A DNA stretch of 36,205 nt from Myxococcus xanthus (GCF_013116825.1 NZ_JABFNS010000096.1:1-36205); one strand, 5' to 3'. Positions 8,930-17,171 are shown, counted from the stretch's first letter. Notes: generated from the sequence alone by a model not told the origin. Numbers and translations are program-made.

Positions 8930-9838
8930 TCAACCGCGCAACAGCACGCCCAGGTTCTCCCGCTCCCAACGCAGTGCGGCGGCGTAATGCGGGAATGTTC
9001 TCTCGCGTTCGCGGAAGGCGCGCGGGTGATGCACGCGGCGGCCACCCCGGCCCGTGCTCGGGAAGAGCTGGTGGAGCATCTCGTGGAAGATGATGAACTC
9101 CACGAAGAAGGAAGGCACCTCGGGGGTGTCCAGCGCCGGGTGGATGCGAATCTCACGCGTCTGGTGGTCGTAGACGCCCAGGCGGATGGACTTGCGACGA
9201 CGGCGCGGAGGCATGCGCCCCCAGCCAATCCGGGCCTGGATGAGGCCCTGGAAAAAATCGCGGTTGGTGGCGTCGTAAAGCGCCTGGAGGTCGAAACAGC
9301 GCCCGCGCGGGTTGAGGTCCGCGTCGGATTCGCGGCGCATCTGGCGGATGCGCGGCTGCTGACCGCGGATGTACTCGTCCAGGATGGCGCCCGCGGTGCG
9401 GTGTCCCCGGCCCGCGTAGTCCGCCACCGCGCGCACCACCGGCTCCGGCGCGTCCAGGAACATGTGGTGCAGCCGCAGCGCCAGCACCGCGGAGCCCCGG
9501 CGGAAGGACACCATGGTGGAGCGGTTGTCCGTCACCGACAGGCGCACCGGCATGCCCAGCTCGGCGCTCAGCCGCCAGGCCAACGACTCAGCCCGGGACC
9601 ACAGCTCCTCCCGCGTGGGCGGACGCGTGACGAGGCGGAGTGCCTCGTCGGGCAGGAGGTTGCGCTGCGGCATGGGCACGGGCGGTGCGACGGGCCGCGG
9701 CGTGGGCGCCACGGGCGCGGCAGGTCCCCCCTCGGTCCGGGGTGCGGCCGAGCCCTCCGCCGCGCGGCTGGCGGCAGAGAGACCTCGAGGGAAGAGCGAC
9801 GTCTGGCGAAATTGCTCGGGGGACACGCGGCTGCGCAT
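8930..9838 (-). CDS. SprT-like zinc metallopeptidase domain protein
   Basis: A 302-residue protein. The N-terminal 65 residues are Pro/Ala-rich and probably disordered. The C-terminal half contains FHEMLH with His252, Glu253 and His256 of an HExxH zinc site, and VHHP (His270/271) as a likely third ligand. The fold signature resembles the SprT/M48-like family, where eukaryotic SPRTN cleaves DNA-protein crosslinks; the substrate of bacterial members is mostly unknown. The basic patch PPRRRRKS before the active site would suit nucleic-acid contact. ATG 9838 is chosen, with GGGG close upstream; GTG 9850 would add four residues. No signal peptide is visible, so it is probably cytoplasmic. Confidence 0.82.
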   Translation of the reverse strand: MRSRVSPEQFRQTSLFPRGLSAASRAAEGSAAPRTEGGPAAPVAPTPRPVAPPVPMPQRNLLPDEALRLVTRPPTREELWSRAESLAWRLSAELGMPVRLSVTDNRSTMVSFRRGSAVLALRLHHMFLDAPEPVVRAVADYAGRGHRTAGAILDEYIRGQQPRIRQMRRESDADLNPRGRCFDLQALYDATNRDFFQGLIQARIGWGRMPPRRRRKSIRLGVYDHQTREIRIHPALDTPEVPSFFVEFIIFHEMLHQLFPSTGRGGRRVHHPRAFRERERTFPHYAAALRWERENLGVLLRG

Positions 9839-9968
9839 CGTACCCCGCACTTCCGGGGACTCAAGGGCGGCGGTCCCCTGCCCGCCTCCTCACCGTCAGC
9901 CCGTCAACCGCGCTCGCACGCAGCGTCCACTAACAGGAGGGAAAGGCGGGCGAGCGTACGACGCGCCC

Positions 9969-11426
9969 TCACGGTGCGGGCGGCTCCGCGTGCCGGGACT
10001 TGAGGAGCCGCTCCAGGCGCTCGGGCTCCATGCGCACCACGAAGGTCTTCTCGCGCGTGAAGGTCACCTGCCCCGGCGCGCCGCCCTTCACCTTGCGCAC
10101 GAACTTCGCGGGCACGTAGCTCACCTCACCGCGCGGCTCGCCCTTGGCCCCGGAGTGGTGCAGCGCCAGGTGCGCCGCGTCCAGCAACACCTCCTGCGCC
10201 ACCTCCTGCCCCTTCTCCAGCGGCAGCACCACGTGGCTGCCCGGCACGCCGCGCGCGTGGAGCCACAGATGCCAGGGCCTGGCCACCTTGAAGGTGAGCG
10301 CGTCGTTGTCCTCCGAGCCACGCCCCACCCAGATGCGCGCCCCGCCATGGCCCACGTACTCCTTGAAGGGCCGTCCCTCTCGCGCGCCCTCGCCCCCACT
10401 GGGGAGCTGAAGCACCTCCGCCTGCGACAGCAGCGCGGCGTCCTCCATCCGCTCAATCTGCGCGAGCGCCTGCTGCGCGTGCGCCACCTCGCGCGCCAGC
10501 TCCGCCTCGCGGTGACGCGCCTGCTCCACGCCCCGCAGCAGCCGCCGGTACTGGTGGAAGTGCCAGTCCGCCTCCTCCTTCGGGGTGCGCTTCGGGTCCA
10601 GCGTCACCCGGACCTCCTTCGCGCCCTCCTCTGTATAGGCGGTGAGCACCGCCTCGGTGGCGCCCCGCTTGAGGCGGTAGAGGTTCTGCGCCAGCAGCTC
10701 GCCCACCTCGAGGTGCTTCTCCGCGTCCGGGCCGCGGGCCGCCTCGGCGCGCACCTTGTCCAACGTGCGGGAGGCGCGCTTGAGGCGCGCGCGGTACGGC
10801 TGCGCCAACCGGCGGCGGATGGTCTCCGAGCGGCTGGCCTTGTCGCGCGCTCCGAGCAGGCGCTCCGCGGCCTGGGAATACGGCAGCGCATCCGAGTCCT
10901 GGGGAGCGAGCCGCGAGGGTTGGCCCCGGGCCTTCTCGCGGGCCTCAAGCGGCGGCGGCTCCGGCGGCGTCCACGCCGCGCCCGGATGCAGGCCCCGGCG
11001 CTGCGCGAAGCCCTCACCGGAGAGCATCAGCACGCGGCCGGTGTCGCTGAGCAGCAGCAGACCACCGGGCGCGCCCACCTCCAGGAGGAGGCGCCGGCGC
11101 ACGTCCTCGCGCTCGAAGTCGAAGGCCACCACGCGCTCGGCTTCCATGAAGCGGGCGCCCTGGAGCTTGAAGCCTGTCAGCTCCTGACGCAGCCACCGCT
11201 GGAAGGGTGCGGGCTCGCCCGGCGTGGGGAAGCGATCATCCGCCACGGACACCCGGGCCAGGTCACCTTCCGCGCACAGGCACAACAGGATGGATTTGCC
11301 CGGGACGCGAAGCTCCACGTAGGCGAGCCTGGGAAGGGGACACCAGGCCTTCTGCGCCACCGCGCCCGTGAGGCGCTCCGCCAGCTCCGCCACCACCTGC
11401 TCCAGCTCCACGGGACGCAGCGACAT
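9969..11426 (-). CDS. NFACT-family protein, RqcH/Rqc2-like ribosome quality control factor
   Basis: A 485-residue protein with NFACT architecture: an NFACT-N domain (about 1-150), a long Arg/Ala-rich coiled-coil middle (about 185-345) and an NFACT-R domain (about 365-420) with the hallmark segment ARPWHLWLHARGVPGSHVVL. Bacterial RqcH binds stalled 50S-peptidyl-tRNA complexes and recruits tRNA-Ala to add C-terminal alanine tails that mark the nascent chain for degradation. It is shorter than the roughly 570 residues of Firmicute RqcH. The Asp-Arg pair needed for tRNA recruitment in Bacillus appears as Glu97-Arg98 (FMEAERVV) in my alignment by eye. It lies downstream of the H1-like gene but a terminator separates them. 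Older annotations call this family fibronectin-binding protein, which would be misleading here. Confidence 0.88.
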   Translation of the reverse strand: MSLRPVELEQVVAELAERLTGAVAQKAWCPLPRLAYVELRVPGKSILLCLCAEGDLARVSVADDRFPTPGEPAPFQRWLRQELTGFKLQGARFMEAERVVAFDFEREDVRRRLLLEVGAPGGLLLLSDTGRVLMLSGEGFAQRRGLHPGAAWTPPEPPPLEAREKARGQPSRLAPQDSDALPYSQAAERLLGARDKASRSETIRRRLAQPYRARLKRASRTLDKVRAEAARGPDAEKHLEVGELLAQNLYRLKRGATEAVLTAYTEEGAKEVRVTLDPKRTPKEEADWHFHQYRRLLRGVEQARHREAELAREVAHAQQALAQIERMEDAALLSQAEVLQLPSGGEGAREGRPFKEYVGHGGARIWVGRGSEDNDALTFKVARPWHLWLHARGVPGSHVVLPLEKGQEVAQEVLLDAAHLALHHSGAKGEPRGEVSYVPAKFVRKVKGGAPGQVTFTREKTFVVRMEPERLERLLKSRHAEPPAP

Positions 11427-11443
11427 GGGGCACTCCGGGTCCT

Positions 11444-11480
11444 GAAAATGAAAACGGCCCGGCGGGTTTCGCCGAGCCGT
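11444..11480 (-). terminator. Intrinsic terminator of the H1-like gene
   Basis: On the minus strand, ACGGCTCGGCG and CGCCGGGCCGT form an 11-bp stem with one mismatch around a short loop. The tail TTTCATTTT follows. It lies between the H1-like gene stop (11524) and the NFACT gene start (11426), separating the two units. Confidence 0.8.
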
Positions 11481-11523
11481 TCACCGGACGTCAACTACCG
11501 TCCGCTCATGACGACGGGACTGC

Positions 11524-11763
11524 TCAGGACTCCGGCGTAACCGGGGCCGCCACCGTCTTGGCCTTGGTGGTGCGCTTGCGAGCCGGGGCCTTCTTGGCCG
11601 CCTTGCGGGTGGTCTTCTTGGCGGCCGCCTTCTTGGTCGCGGTCTTGCCAGCCGTCTTGCGAGCGGTCGTCTTCTTCGCCGACTTCGCCGCCTTCGTGGC
11701 CTTCGCGGTCTTGGCAGCCTTCTTGGTCGCGGACTTCGCAGCGGTCTTCTTCTTAGCGGCCAT
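11524..11763 (-). CDS. Histone H1-like KA-rich DNA-binding protein
   Basis: A 79-residue protein made almost entirely of Lys, Ala and Thr in irregular AKKTAAK-type repeats, with a short non-basic end (VAAPVTPES). This is the composition of the H1 C-terminal tail and of small bacterial H1-like chromatin proteins. It should coat and compact DNA non-specifically and be disordered when free. The ATG at 11763 has a clear GGAGGA about 5 nt upstream, so the longer open frame extending to 12198 is not used. It has a strong sigma70-type promoter (11845-11873), a leader of about 75 nt and its own terminator, so it is a single-gene, probably abundant transcript. Confidence 0.9.
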   Translation of the reverse strand: MAAKKKTAAKSATKKAAKTAKATKAAKSAKKTTARKTAGKTATKKAAAKKTTRKAAKKAPARKRTTKAKTVAAPVTPES

Positions 11764-11844
11764 CAGAATCCTCCAGTTCAGTGGTTGGCCCCAGGTCAAC
11801 CGAGGCCCTGCACTCTTCTTGATGGGAGTGAGTGCTTGAAGTGA

Positions 11845-11873
11845 ATGGTACGGGCGACATGCCAGTGTGTCAA
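11845..11873 (-). promoter_or_regulatory. Sigma70-type promoter of the H1-like gene
   Basis: On the minus strand TTGACA (11873-11868, perfect consensus) and TACCAT (11850-11845) are separated by exactly 17 bp. It is among the strongest-looking promoters in the window. Transcription would start near 11838. Confidence 0.8.
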
Positions 11874-11894
11874 CGCATGGTGATGTATTGCATC

Positions 11895-12004
11895 GCGTGC
11901 GAGGCCGATTTTTCGGCATCGAGCGCGTCCGGAGGTACCGAACGCCACCTCGCGGACACTGGCGAGCGCATCCGAGGTGTCGCGCGCGAGGCCGAGTTTC
12001 CGGC
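11895..12004. repeat. Pair of imperfect 23-bp direct repeats in the 11764-12118 gap
   Basis: Copies at 11895-11917 and 11982-12004 match at 20 of 23 positions and are 87 bp apart. Each contains a small dyad (GCCGA-TTTT-TCGGC in the first, GCCG-AGTTTC-CGGC in the second). They lie in the 355-bp gap between the H1-like gene and the GH1 gene, which otherwise holds only the H1 promoter and no convincing gene. The spacing is a multiple of three, so a decayed coding repeat is possible, as is a regulator-binding pair. Confidence 0.45.
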
Positions 12005-12118
12005 TCCGGACACGTTTCGGCCACTTTCGAGCACGACGTTGGCGGATGCCGCGGCGCATGCGCGTGAGCGACGCGGCGCTTTTCGTCGTGGGGTGCGGCG
12101 TCTACGGTTCGCCACCAC

Positions 12119-13426
12119 ATGAGCGCCACCGAGCAGACCTTCCCCGCGGACTTCACCTTCGGCGTCGCGACCGCCGCGTACCAGGTGGAGGGCGGCATCG
12201 AGAACGACTGGGCCGAGTGGGAACGCGCCGGGAAGCTGAAGGAGCCGGACGCTCGCTGCGGCCCCGCGGTGGACCACTGGAACCGTTACGAGGAGGACTA
12301 CGCCCTGGCCCGAGCGGTGGGCGCCACCGCGTTCCGCATCTCCCTGGAGTGGGCGCGCATCGAGCCGGAGCGCGGGCGCTTCGACGAGGCGGCGCTGGAG
12401 TCCTACCGGGAGCGGCTCCTGAAGATGAAGGCCCACGGCCTGCGGCCGGTGGTGACGCTCCACCACTTCACGCACCCCACCTGGTTCCATCGGGAGACGC
12501 CATGGCACCAGCCGGCCAGCGTGGACGTCTTCCGCCGGTACGCGAAGCGGTGCGCGGCGCTGCTGGAGGGGATGGACGCGCTGGTCATCTCCTTCAACGA
12601 GCCCATGGTGCTGCTGTTGGGGGGCTATCTGCAGGGCGCCATTCCTCCGGGCATGGCGGACGGCCCCACCACCATGCGGGCCATGGAGAACCTGGTGCGC
12701 TCGCACGTGGCCGCCCGGGAGGAGCTGTTGTCCCGGCTGGGCCGCGTGGAGCTGGGCATTTCCCAGAACATGCTCGCCTTCGCGCCGGACCGCTGGTGGC
12801 ACCCGCTGGACCGCGCGCTGGTGAGGCTCGGGGCCCAGGCCTACAACCATGCGTTCCACGAGGCGCTGGCCACCGGCAAGCTGCGCGTCACCATGCCGGG
12901 CGTGGCCTCCACGCGCGTGGACATCCCCGGCGCGCGGGACTCCGTGGAGTTCATCGGGGTGAACTACTACACCCGCGCGCACCTGCGCTTCGTGCCGCGC
13001 CCGCCCTTCATCGAGTTCAAGTACCGGGACATCCACGGCCGGGGCCTCACCGACATCGGCTGGGAGGACTGGCCGGAGGGCTTCCTCCAGACGCTGCGCG
13101 ACGTGAAGCGCTACGGGAAGCCGGTGTGGATTACGGAGAACGGCATCGACGACCGCGCCGGCACCCGCCGGCCCCACTACCTCCATTCCCACCTGGCCCA
13201 GGTGCTGGCCGCGCGCGCGCAGGGCGTGGACGTGCGCGGCTACCTCTATTGGAGTCTGCTCGACAACTTCGAGTGGCTGGAGGGCTGGGGCCCGCGCTTC
13301 GGCCTCTACCACGTCGACTTCGACACGCTCCGCCGCAGCCCCACGCCCGCGTGTGACTACTTCCGCGCCGTGGCCACCGGACGGAAGCTGGTACCGCCAG
13401 ACGCGGTCCGCCCCTCAGGCGCTTGA
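12119..13426 (+). CDS. Glycoside hydrolase family 1 beta-glucosidase
   Basis: A 435-residue GH1 enzyme that hydrolyses beta-linked glucosides or related sugars with retention. The N-terminus FTFGVATAAYQVEGG is the GH1 signature. The acid/base is Glu161 (SFNEP) and the nucleophile Glu340 (WITENG). Other active-site segments are present (VTLHHFTHPTW, GVNYYTRAHL, YLYWSLLDNFEWLEG). The length fits the family. There is no signal peptide, so it acts in the cytoplasm on imported di- or oligosaccharides. The ATG at 12119 has no ribosome binding site, but a TACGGT box lies 10 nt upstream. It stands alone, convergent with the dus gene about 60 bp away. The exact substrate cannot be told from sequence. 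Confidence 0.96.
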   Translation: MSATEQTFPADFTFGVATAAYQVEGGIENDWAEWERAGKLKEPDARCGPAVDHWNRYEEDYALARAVGATAFRISLEWARIEPERGRFDEAALESYRERLLKMKAHGLRPVVTLHHFTHPTWFHRETPWHQPASVDVFRRYAKRCAALLEGMDALVISFNEPMVLLLGGYLQGAIPPGMADGPTTMRAMENLVRSHVAAREELLSRLGRVELGISQNMLAFAPDRWWHPLDRALVRLGAQAYNHAFHEALATGKLRVTMPGVASTRVDIPGARDSVEFIGVNYYTRAHLRFVPRPPFIEFKYRDIHGRGLTDIGWEDWPEGFLQTLRDVKRYGKPVWITENGIDDRAGTRRPHYLHSHLAQVLAARAQGVDVRGYLYWSLLDNFEWLEGWGPRFGLYHVDFDTLRRSPTPACDYFRAVATGRKLVPPDAVRPSGA

Positions 13427-13487
13427 GCGGCGCGCCGCCCACGAAGGGCATGCGCTCCCTCCTTATATATAGAGAAGCGTCGCGCCC

Positions 13488-14537
13488 TCAGCCCAGGGCC
13501 GCCCGGTAGTCCACGTCCTGCTCCTCGCCGGGCCCGGCGAGGTCCACCTGGGCCGCGGTGAAGAAGCGGCGCACGCAGTCCTCCACCGCTGACGGCAGGT
13601 CCAGGCCGTTCACCTCCGCACGGAAGGCCGCGGCGCCGTACAGGCCGTGGGCGTACCACGCCAACTGCTTGCGGAAGGAGCGCACGGCGCCCAGCGGGTC
13701 CCCCATGAAGTCCAGGTGCGCCCGGAAGTGCTCCAGCACCAGCTCACAGCGCTCGCGCGGCGTGGCGGGCAGGCCCCCGAGCAGCTCGCGGAAGATCCAC
13801 GGGTTGCCCAGCGCCGCGCGGCCAATCATCACGAAGTCACAGCCGGTGGTCTCCAGCATGCGCGCCGCGTCCGCGGGCGTCTTCACGTCCCCGTTGCCGA
13901 TGATGGGCAGCTCCGGGAAGTGGCGCTTGAGGTCGGCGATGACGCTCCAGTCCGCCTGCCCCGAATAGCCCTGCTCGCGCGTGCGGGGGTGGATGGCCAG
14001 CCCCGCGCAGCCCGCCTCCTGGAGCGCGCCAGCCACCTGTAGATAGTTCAGGCTGCGAGCGTCCCAGCCCGAGCGAATCTTGCAGGTGACGGGCAGGCCG
14101 GTGGCCTCGCGGATGCGCCGGACGATGTCCGCCGCGCGGGGCACGTCACAGAGCAGGCCGCTGCCCGCCCCGTTCTTCACCACCTTCTTCACCGGGCAGC
14201 CCATGTTGATGTCGATGATTTGCGCGCCCGCCTCGCGCCCCACCACCGCGGCCCGGGCCATGGCGTCCGGCTCGCCGCCGTAGATTTGGAGCGAGTAGGG
14301 CCGCTCCACCTCGGCGTCGTAGCGCAGGTACTTCAACGTCCGCTGGTTGGCGCGCATCAGCCCCTGCGAGCTGACGAGCTCGGTGGGACAGAGCGCCGCG
14401 CCCAGACGGAAGGCGAGCACACGGAAGGGCATCTCGCTCACCCCGGCCATGGGGGCCAGGATGTACGGATTCGGCAGGGTGTAAGGACCAAGCTGCGGCA
14501 TGAAGGGCGGGGAACCTAGCGGATTTGCCAGGGACAT
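13488..14537 (-). CDS. dusB: tRNA-dihydrouridine synthase, DusB-type
   Basis: A 349-residue flavoprotein that reduces specific uridines in the tRNA D-loop using NADPH. Recognisable parts are the FMN-barrel start (YILAPMAGVSEMPFR), the catalytic Cys114 in DINMGCPVKK, CKIRSGW, AIHPRTREQGYSG and the phosphate-binding IIGNGDV and VMIGRAALGNPW. Length and motifs fit DusB better than DusA or DusC. The start is uncertain: ATG 14537 is used, with ATG 14501 and TTG 14555 as alternatives, and none has a clear ribosome binding site. In other bacteria dusB is often paired with fis; here it is divergent from the M50 protease gene and no fis is present. Confidence 0.94.
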   Translation of the reverse strand: MSLANPLGSPPFMPQLGPYTLPNPYILAPMAGVSEMPFRVLAFRLGAALCPTELVSSQGLMRANQRTLKYLRYDAEVERPYSLQIYGGEPDAMARAAVVGREAGAQIIDINMGCPVKKVVKNGAGSGLLCDVPRAADIVRRIREATGLPVTCKIRSGWDARSLNYLQVAGALQEAGCAGLAIHPRTREQGYSGQADWSVIADLKRHFPELPIIGNGDVKTPADAARMLETTGCDFVMIGRAALGNPWIFRELLGGLPATPRERCELVLEHFRAHLDFMGDPLGAVRSFRKQLAWYAHGLYGAAAFRAEVNGLDLPSAVEDCVRRFFTAAQVDLAGPGEEQDVDYRAALG

Positions 14538-14596
14538 GGCGGGGACGGTGAGCAAGTGCCTGCGCCCGGAGGTCCTAACGGTTAAGGTCCGTCCCC

Positions 14597-16024
14597 ATGT
14601 TCCGCTTTCGTCTCGGGAGCATTCCCGTCGAAGTCCACCCCAGCCACCTGCTGGTGTCCGGCATGCTGGCCTGGAGCTCCGTCCCCGCGGCCCAGAACGG
14701 CTGGCCGTTCCGCCAGGTGGATGGAGCCCCGCCCCTGGGCCACGCCAGCGCGATGGTGGTCTACATCCTGTCGTGGATGCTCATCGTCTTCGTGTCCGTG
14801 CTCATCCATGAGATGGGCCACGCGCTGGCCAGCCGCCTGTTCGGCTACCGGCCAAGCATCGCGCTCGTCTGGATGGGTGGCCACACGCTCCCCACGGACG
14901 CGCCCGGCCCCCTTCCGTGGAAGCGGGACTTGCTCATCACCGCGGCCGGCCCCTTCTTCGGGCTGATGCTGGGGGTGACGAGCGGGGTGGGCTACCTCCT
15001 GTTCGAGGGCCGCTCGCCCGCGCTCGACTTCTTCCTGCTCACCTTCATGATCGCCAACTTCTTCTGGGCGTTCCTGAACATGCTGCCCGTGCTCCCGCTG
15101 GATGGGGGGCGCATCACCACCACCCTGGCCACGCGGGTGTTCGGTCCGCGGCGCGGCTTCGTGCTGGCGCAGGGGCTGGCGCTGCTGGTGTGCGTGGGGG
15201 CCGTGGTGTACGGCCTGCGGTCGGGTTGGCTCCTGCTCACCCTCATCTTCGCCATGTACGGCATGCAGTCCTTCCGCGTGGTGGCGGAGGCGCTGCGCAA
15301 CGGACAGGCGCAGAGCGTCCCCCTGGAAGGGCCGCTGGCGGAGAAGCTGCGCGAGGGCCGGGCCGCGCTCGACGCGGGCCGCATGGACGAGGCGCGGCGG
15401 CTGGGCGCGTCCGTGCTGGAGGCCAACGAGGGGCTGACGCCGCGAGTGGCCAGCCATGCCCACCACCTGATGGGCTGGATTGCCCTGAAGGAGGGCCAGG
15501 GCCGCCAGGCGCTGGACCACTTCTCGCAGGTGCAGGGCCTGCCCGTGGAGCCGCACGCGGTGGCGGCGTCCTTCTCCCTGGTGGGCGATGACGCCCGCGC
15601 GGTGGAGTGGTGGAAGCAGGCCTGGCAGTCCTCGTCGGACCGGACCGTGATGCACGAGTACGCCGGCACGCTCATCCGCATGGGCCGCGAGTCAGAGGCC
15701 CTGAAGCTCCCGGGCCTGGACCCGGAGGCGGCGTTCTCCTGCGCGGAGCGGGTGCTCTTCATCCGGGGCGCGTACTCGGAAGCCGCGGCCGTGGGCGAGG
15801 CGGCGCTGCAACACGCGCCCAGCGCCACGCTGGCCTATGACGCGGCCTGCGCCCATGCCCGCGCGCGCAACGTGCCTGACGCGATGCGCCTGCTGCGCCG
15901 CGCCACGGAGCTGGGCTTCACCGATGGGGCCTATGCCGCCTCGGACGAGGACCTGGCGCCGCTCCATGGCTACCCCGCATTCGAGGAGTGGCTGACGGAG
16001 CTGCGGCAATCCGCCGCCTCCTGA
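14597..16024 (+). CDS. M50 site-2-type intramembrane protease with helical repeat tail
   Basis: A 475-residue membrane protein. Residues 50-225 form the hydrophobic core with the zinc motif HEMGH (His71, Glu72, His75) and the third-ligand motif LPVLPLDGGR around Asp169. This marks it as a site-2 protease family member that cuts transmembrane substrates, often anti-sigma factors. Residues about 235-475 are soluble, Ala/Leu/Glu-rich and helical, with TPR-like pairs (for example YDAACAHARARNVPDAMRLL), probably a substrate-binding or scaffold domain. There is no PDZ domain. The desaturase gene follows 82 bp downstream on the same strand. The substrate is unknown, and no sigma/anti-sigma pair lies in the window. 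Confidence 0.9.
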   Translation: MFRFRLGSIPVEVHPSHLLVSGMLAWSSVPAAQNGWPFRQVDGAPPLGHASAMVVYILSWMLIVFVSVLIHEMGHALASRLFGYRPSIALVWMGGHTLPTDAPGPLPWKRDLLITAAGPFFGLMLGVTSGVGYLLFEGRSPALDFFLLTFMIANFFWAFLNMLPVLPLDGGRITTTLATRVFGPRRGFVLAQGLALLVCVGAVVYGLRSGWLLLTLIFAMYGMQSFRVVAEALRNGQAQSVPLEGPLAEKLREGRAALDAGRMDEARRLGASVLEANEGLTPRVASHAHHLMGWIALKEGQGRQALDHFSQVQGLPVEPHAVAASFSLVGDDARAVEWWKQAWQSSSDRTVMHEYAGTLIRMGRESEALKLPGLDPEAAFSCAERVLFIRGAYSEAAAVGEAALQHAPSATLAYDAACAHARARNVPDAMRLLRRATELGFTDGAYAASDEDLAPLHGYPAFEEWLTELRQSAAS

Positions 16025-16106
16025 CAGAGGGATGACAGGCGGGGGTGTTGATGCGGGGTGAGGCTGAGCACGTTCCAGCTCGGCCCACCCAGCGCACGAG
16101 GCTCCC

Positions 16107-17171
16107 TTGCAGACACCGTCCCCAGCCCTGCCCGCGGCGGATGAGCGCCTCAACTGGCTCTCCTCCATCCCCTTCTTCGCGGTCCACCTGATGTGCCTGT
16201 TCGTCTTCGCCGTCGGCGCGAAGCCGGTGGACGTGGCCGTGTGCGTCGGCCTCTACGTCGTGCGCATGTGGGGCATCACCGCGGGCTTCCACCGGTACTT
16301 CTCCCACCGGGCCTTCAAGACGGGGCGCGTCTTCCAGTTCATCCTCGCCTTCGTGGGCAGCATGTCCGCGCAGAAGGGGGTGCTGTGGTGGGCGGCGCAC
16401 CACCGCCACCACCACCGCTATTCGGACCAGGCGGAGGACATCCACTCGCCCCTGCAGAAGGGCTTCTGGTGGAGCCACGCGGGGTGGATTCTCTCCGACA
16501 AGTACAACGACACCCGCCTGGAGGGCATCAAGGACTTCGCCCGCTTCCCGGAGCTGGTGTGGCTCAACCGCCTCCACCTGGTACCGCCCGTCCTGCTGGC
16601 CGTGGCGCTCTACTTCATCGGCGGCTTCTCCATGCTGGTGTGGGGCTTCTTCGTCAGCACCACCCTGCTGTGGCACGGCACCTTCACCATCAACTCGCTC
16701 AGCCACATCTTCGGCAAGCGCCGCTACAAGACGACGGACACCAGCCGGAACAACTGGCTGCTGGCGCTCGTCACCCTGGGCGAGGGGTGGCACAACAACC
16801 ACCACTTCCATCAGAACACCGCCAACCAGGGCTGGTTCTGGTGGGAGGTGGACCTCAGCTACTACTCGCTGAAGGTGCTCTCCTGGTTCAAGGTGGTGGA
16901 GGGGCTGCGGCTTCCCTCCGAGGCCACGAAGTTCGCGTTCCAGAAGTACACCGACGAGGAGCGCGCGGCGCTGGCGGCGCCCACCCGCTTCTGGGGTGCT
17001 TCGGGCGCGCGGGCCCAGTTCGTGGCCACGAAGGCCGCGGGGGATGCGGCCCGGGCCGCCAGTGATGCCGCGAAGGCCGCGAGCGACAAGGTGCGAGAGG
17101 CCCTGACGACCGCCGCGGACCACCTGCCCACCTCCGCGCCGCCATCCTCCGCGATGCTCAAGCGGCGGTAG
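16107..17171 (+). CDS. Acyl-CoA (delta-9-type) fatty acid desaturase
   Basis: A 354-residue membrane di-iron desaturase that introduces a double bond into a saturated acyl chain. All three histidine boxes are present: HRYFSH (62-67), HRHHH (99-103) and HNNHH (229-233), with SLSH near 197-200. Hydrophobic segments flank the boxes as in stearoyl-CoA desaturases. The TTG at 16107 is taken as start because GAGG lies 5 nt upstream and no in-frame ATG occurs before residue 29. The last 60 or so residues are Ala-rich with a repeating AASDAAKAASDK pattern, an amphipathic tail absent from typical desaturases. No ferredoxin or reductase partner is adjacent. Role in membrane fluidity is inferred. Confidence 0.94.
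   Translation: MQTPSPALPAADERLNWLSSIPFFAVHLMCLFVFAVGAKPVDVAVCVGLYVVRMWGITAGFHRYFSHRAFKTGRVFQFILAFVGSMSAQKGVLWWAAHHRHHHRYSDQAEDIHSPLQKGFWWSHAGWILSDKYNDTRLEGIKDFARFPELVWLNRLHLVPPVLLAVALYFIGGFSMLVWGFFVSTTLLWHGTFTINSLSHIFGKRRYKTTDTSRNNWLLALVTLGEGWHNNHHFHQNTANQGWFWWEVDLSYYSLKVLSWFKVVEGLRLPSEATKFAFQKYTDEERAALAAPTRFWGASGARAQFVATKAAGDAARAASDAAKAASDKVREALTTAADHLPTSAPPSSAMLKRR

Noticed and set aside
11764-12198. N-terminal extension of the H1-like protein
   Set aside because: The frame is open further upstream, but it would cover the gene's own promoter and ignore the strong ribosome binding site before the ATG at 11763.
12119-13426. Long frames antisense to GH1 and other large genes, some over 400 codons
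   Set aside because: In GC-rich DNA, antisense frames stay open by chance. They show His/Arg/Gly/Pro-rich composition and no recognisable domains.
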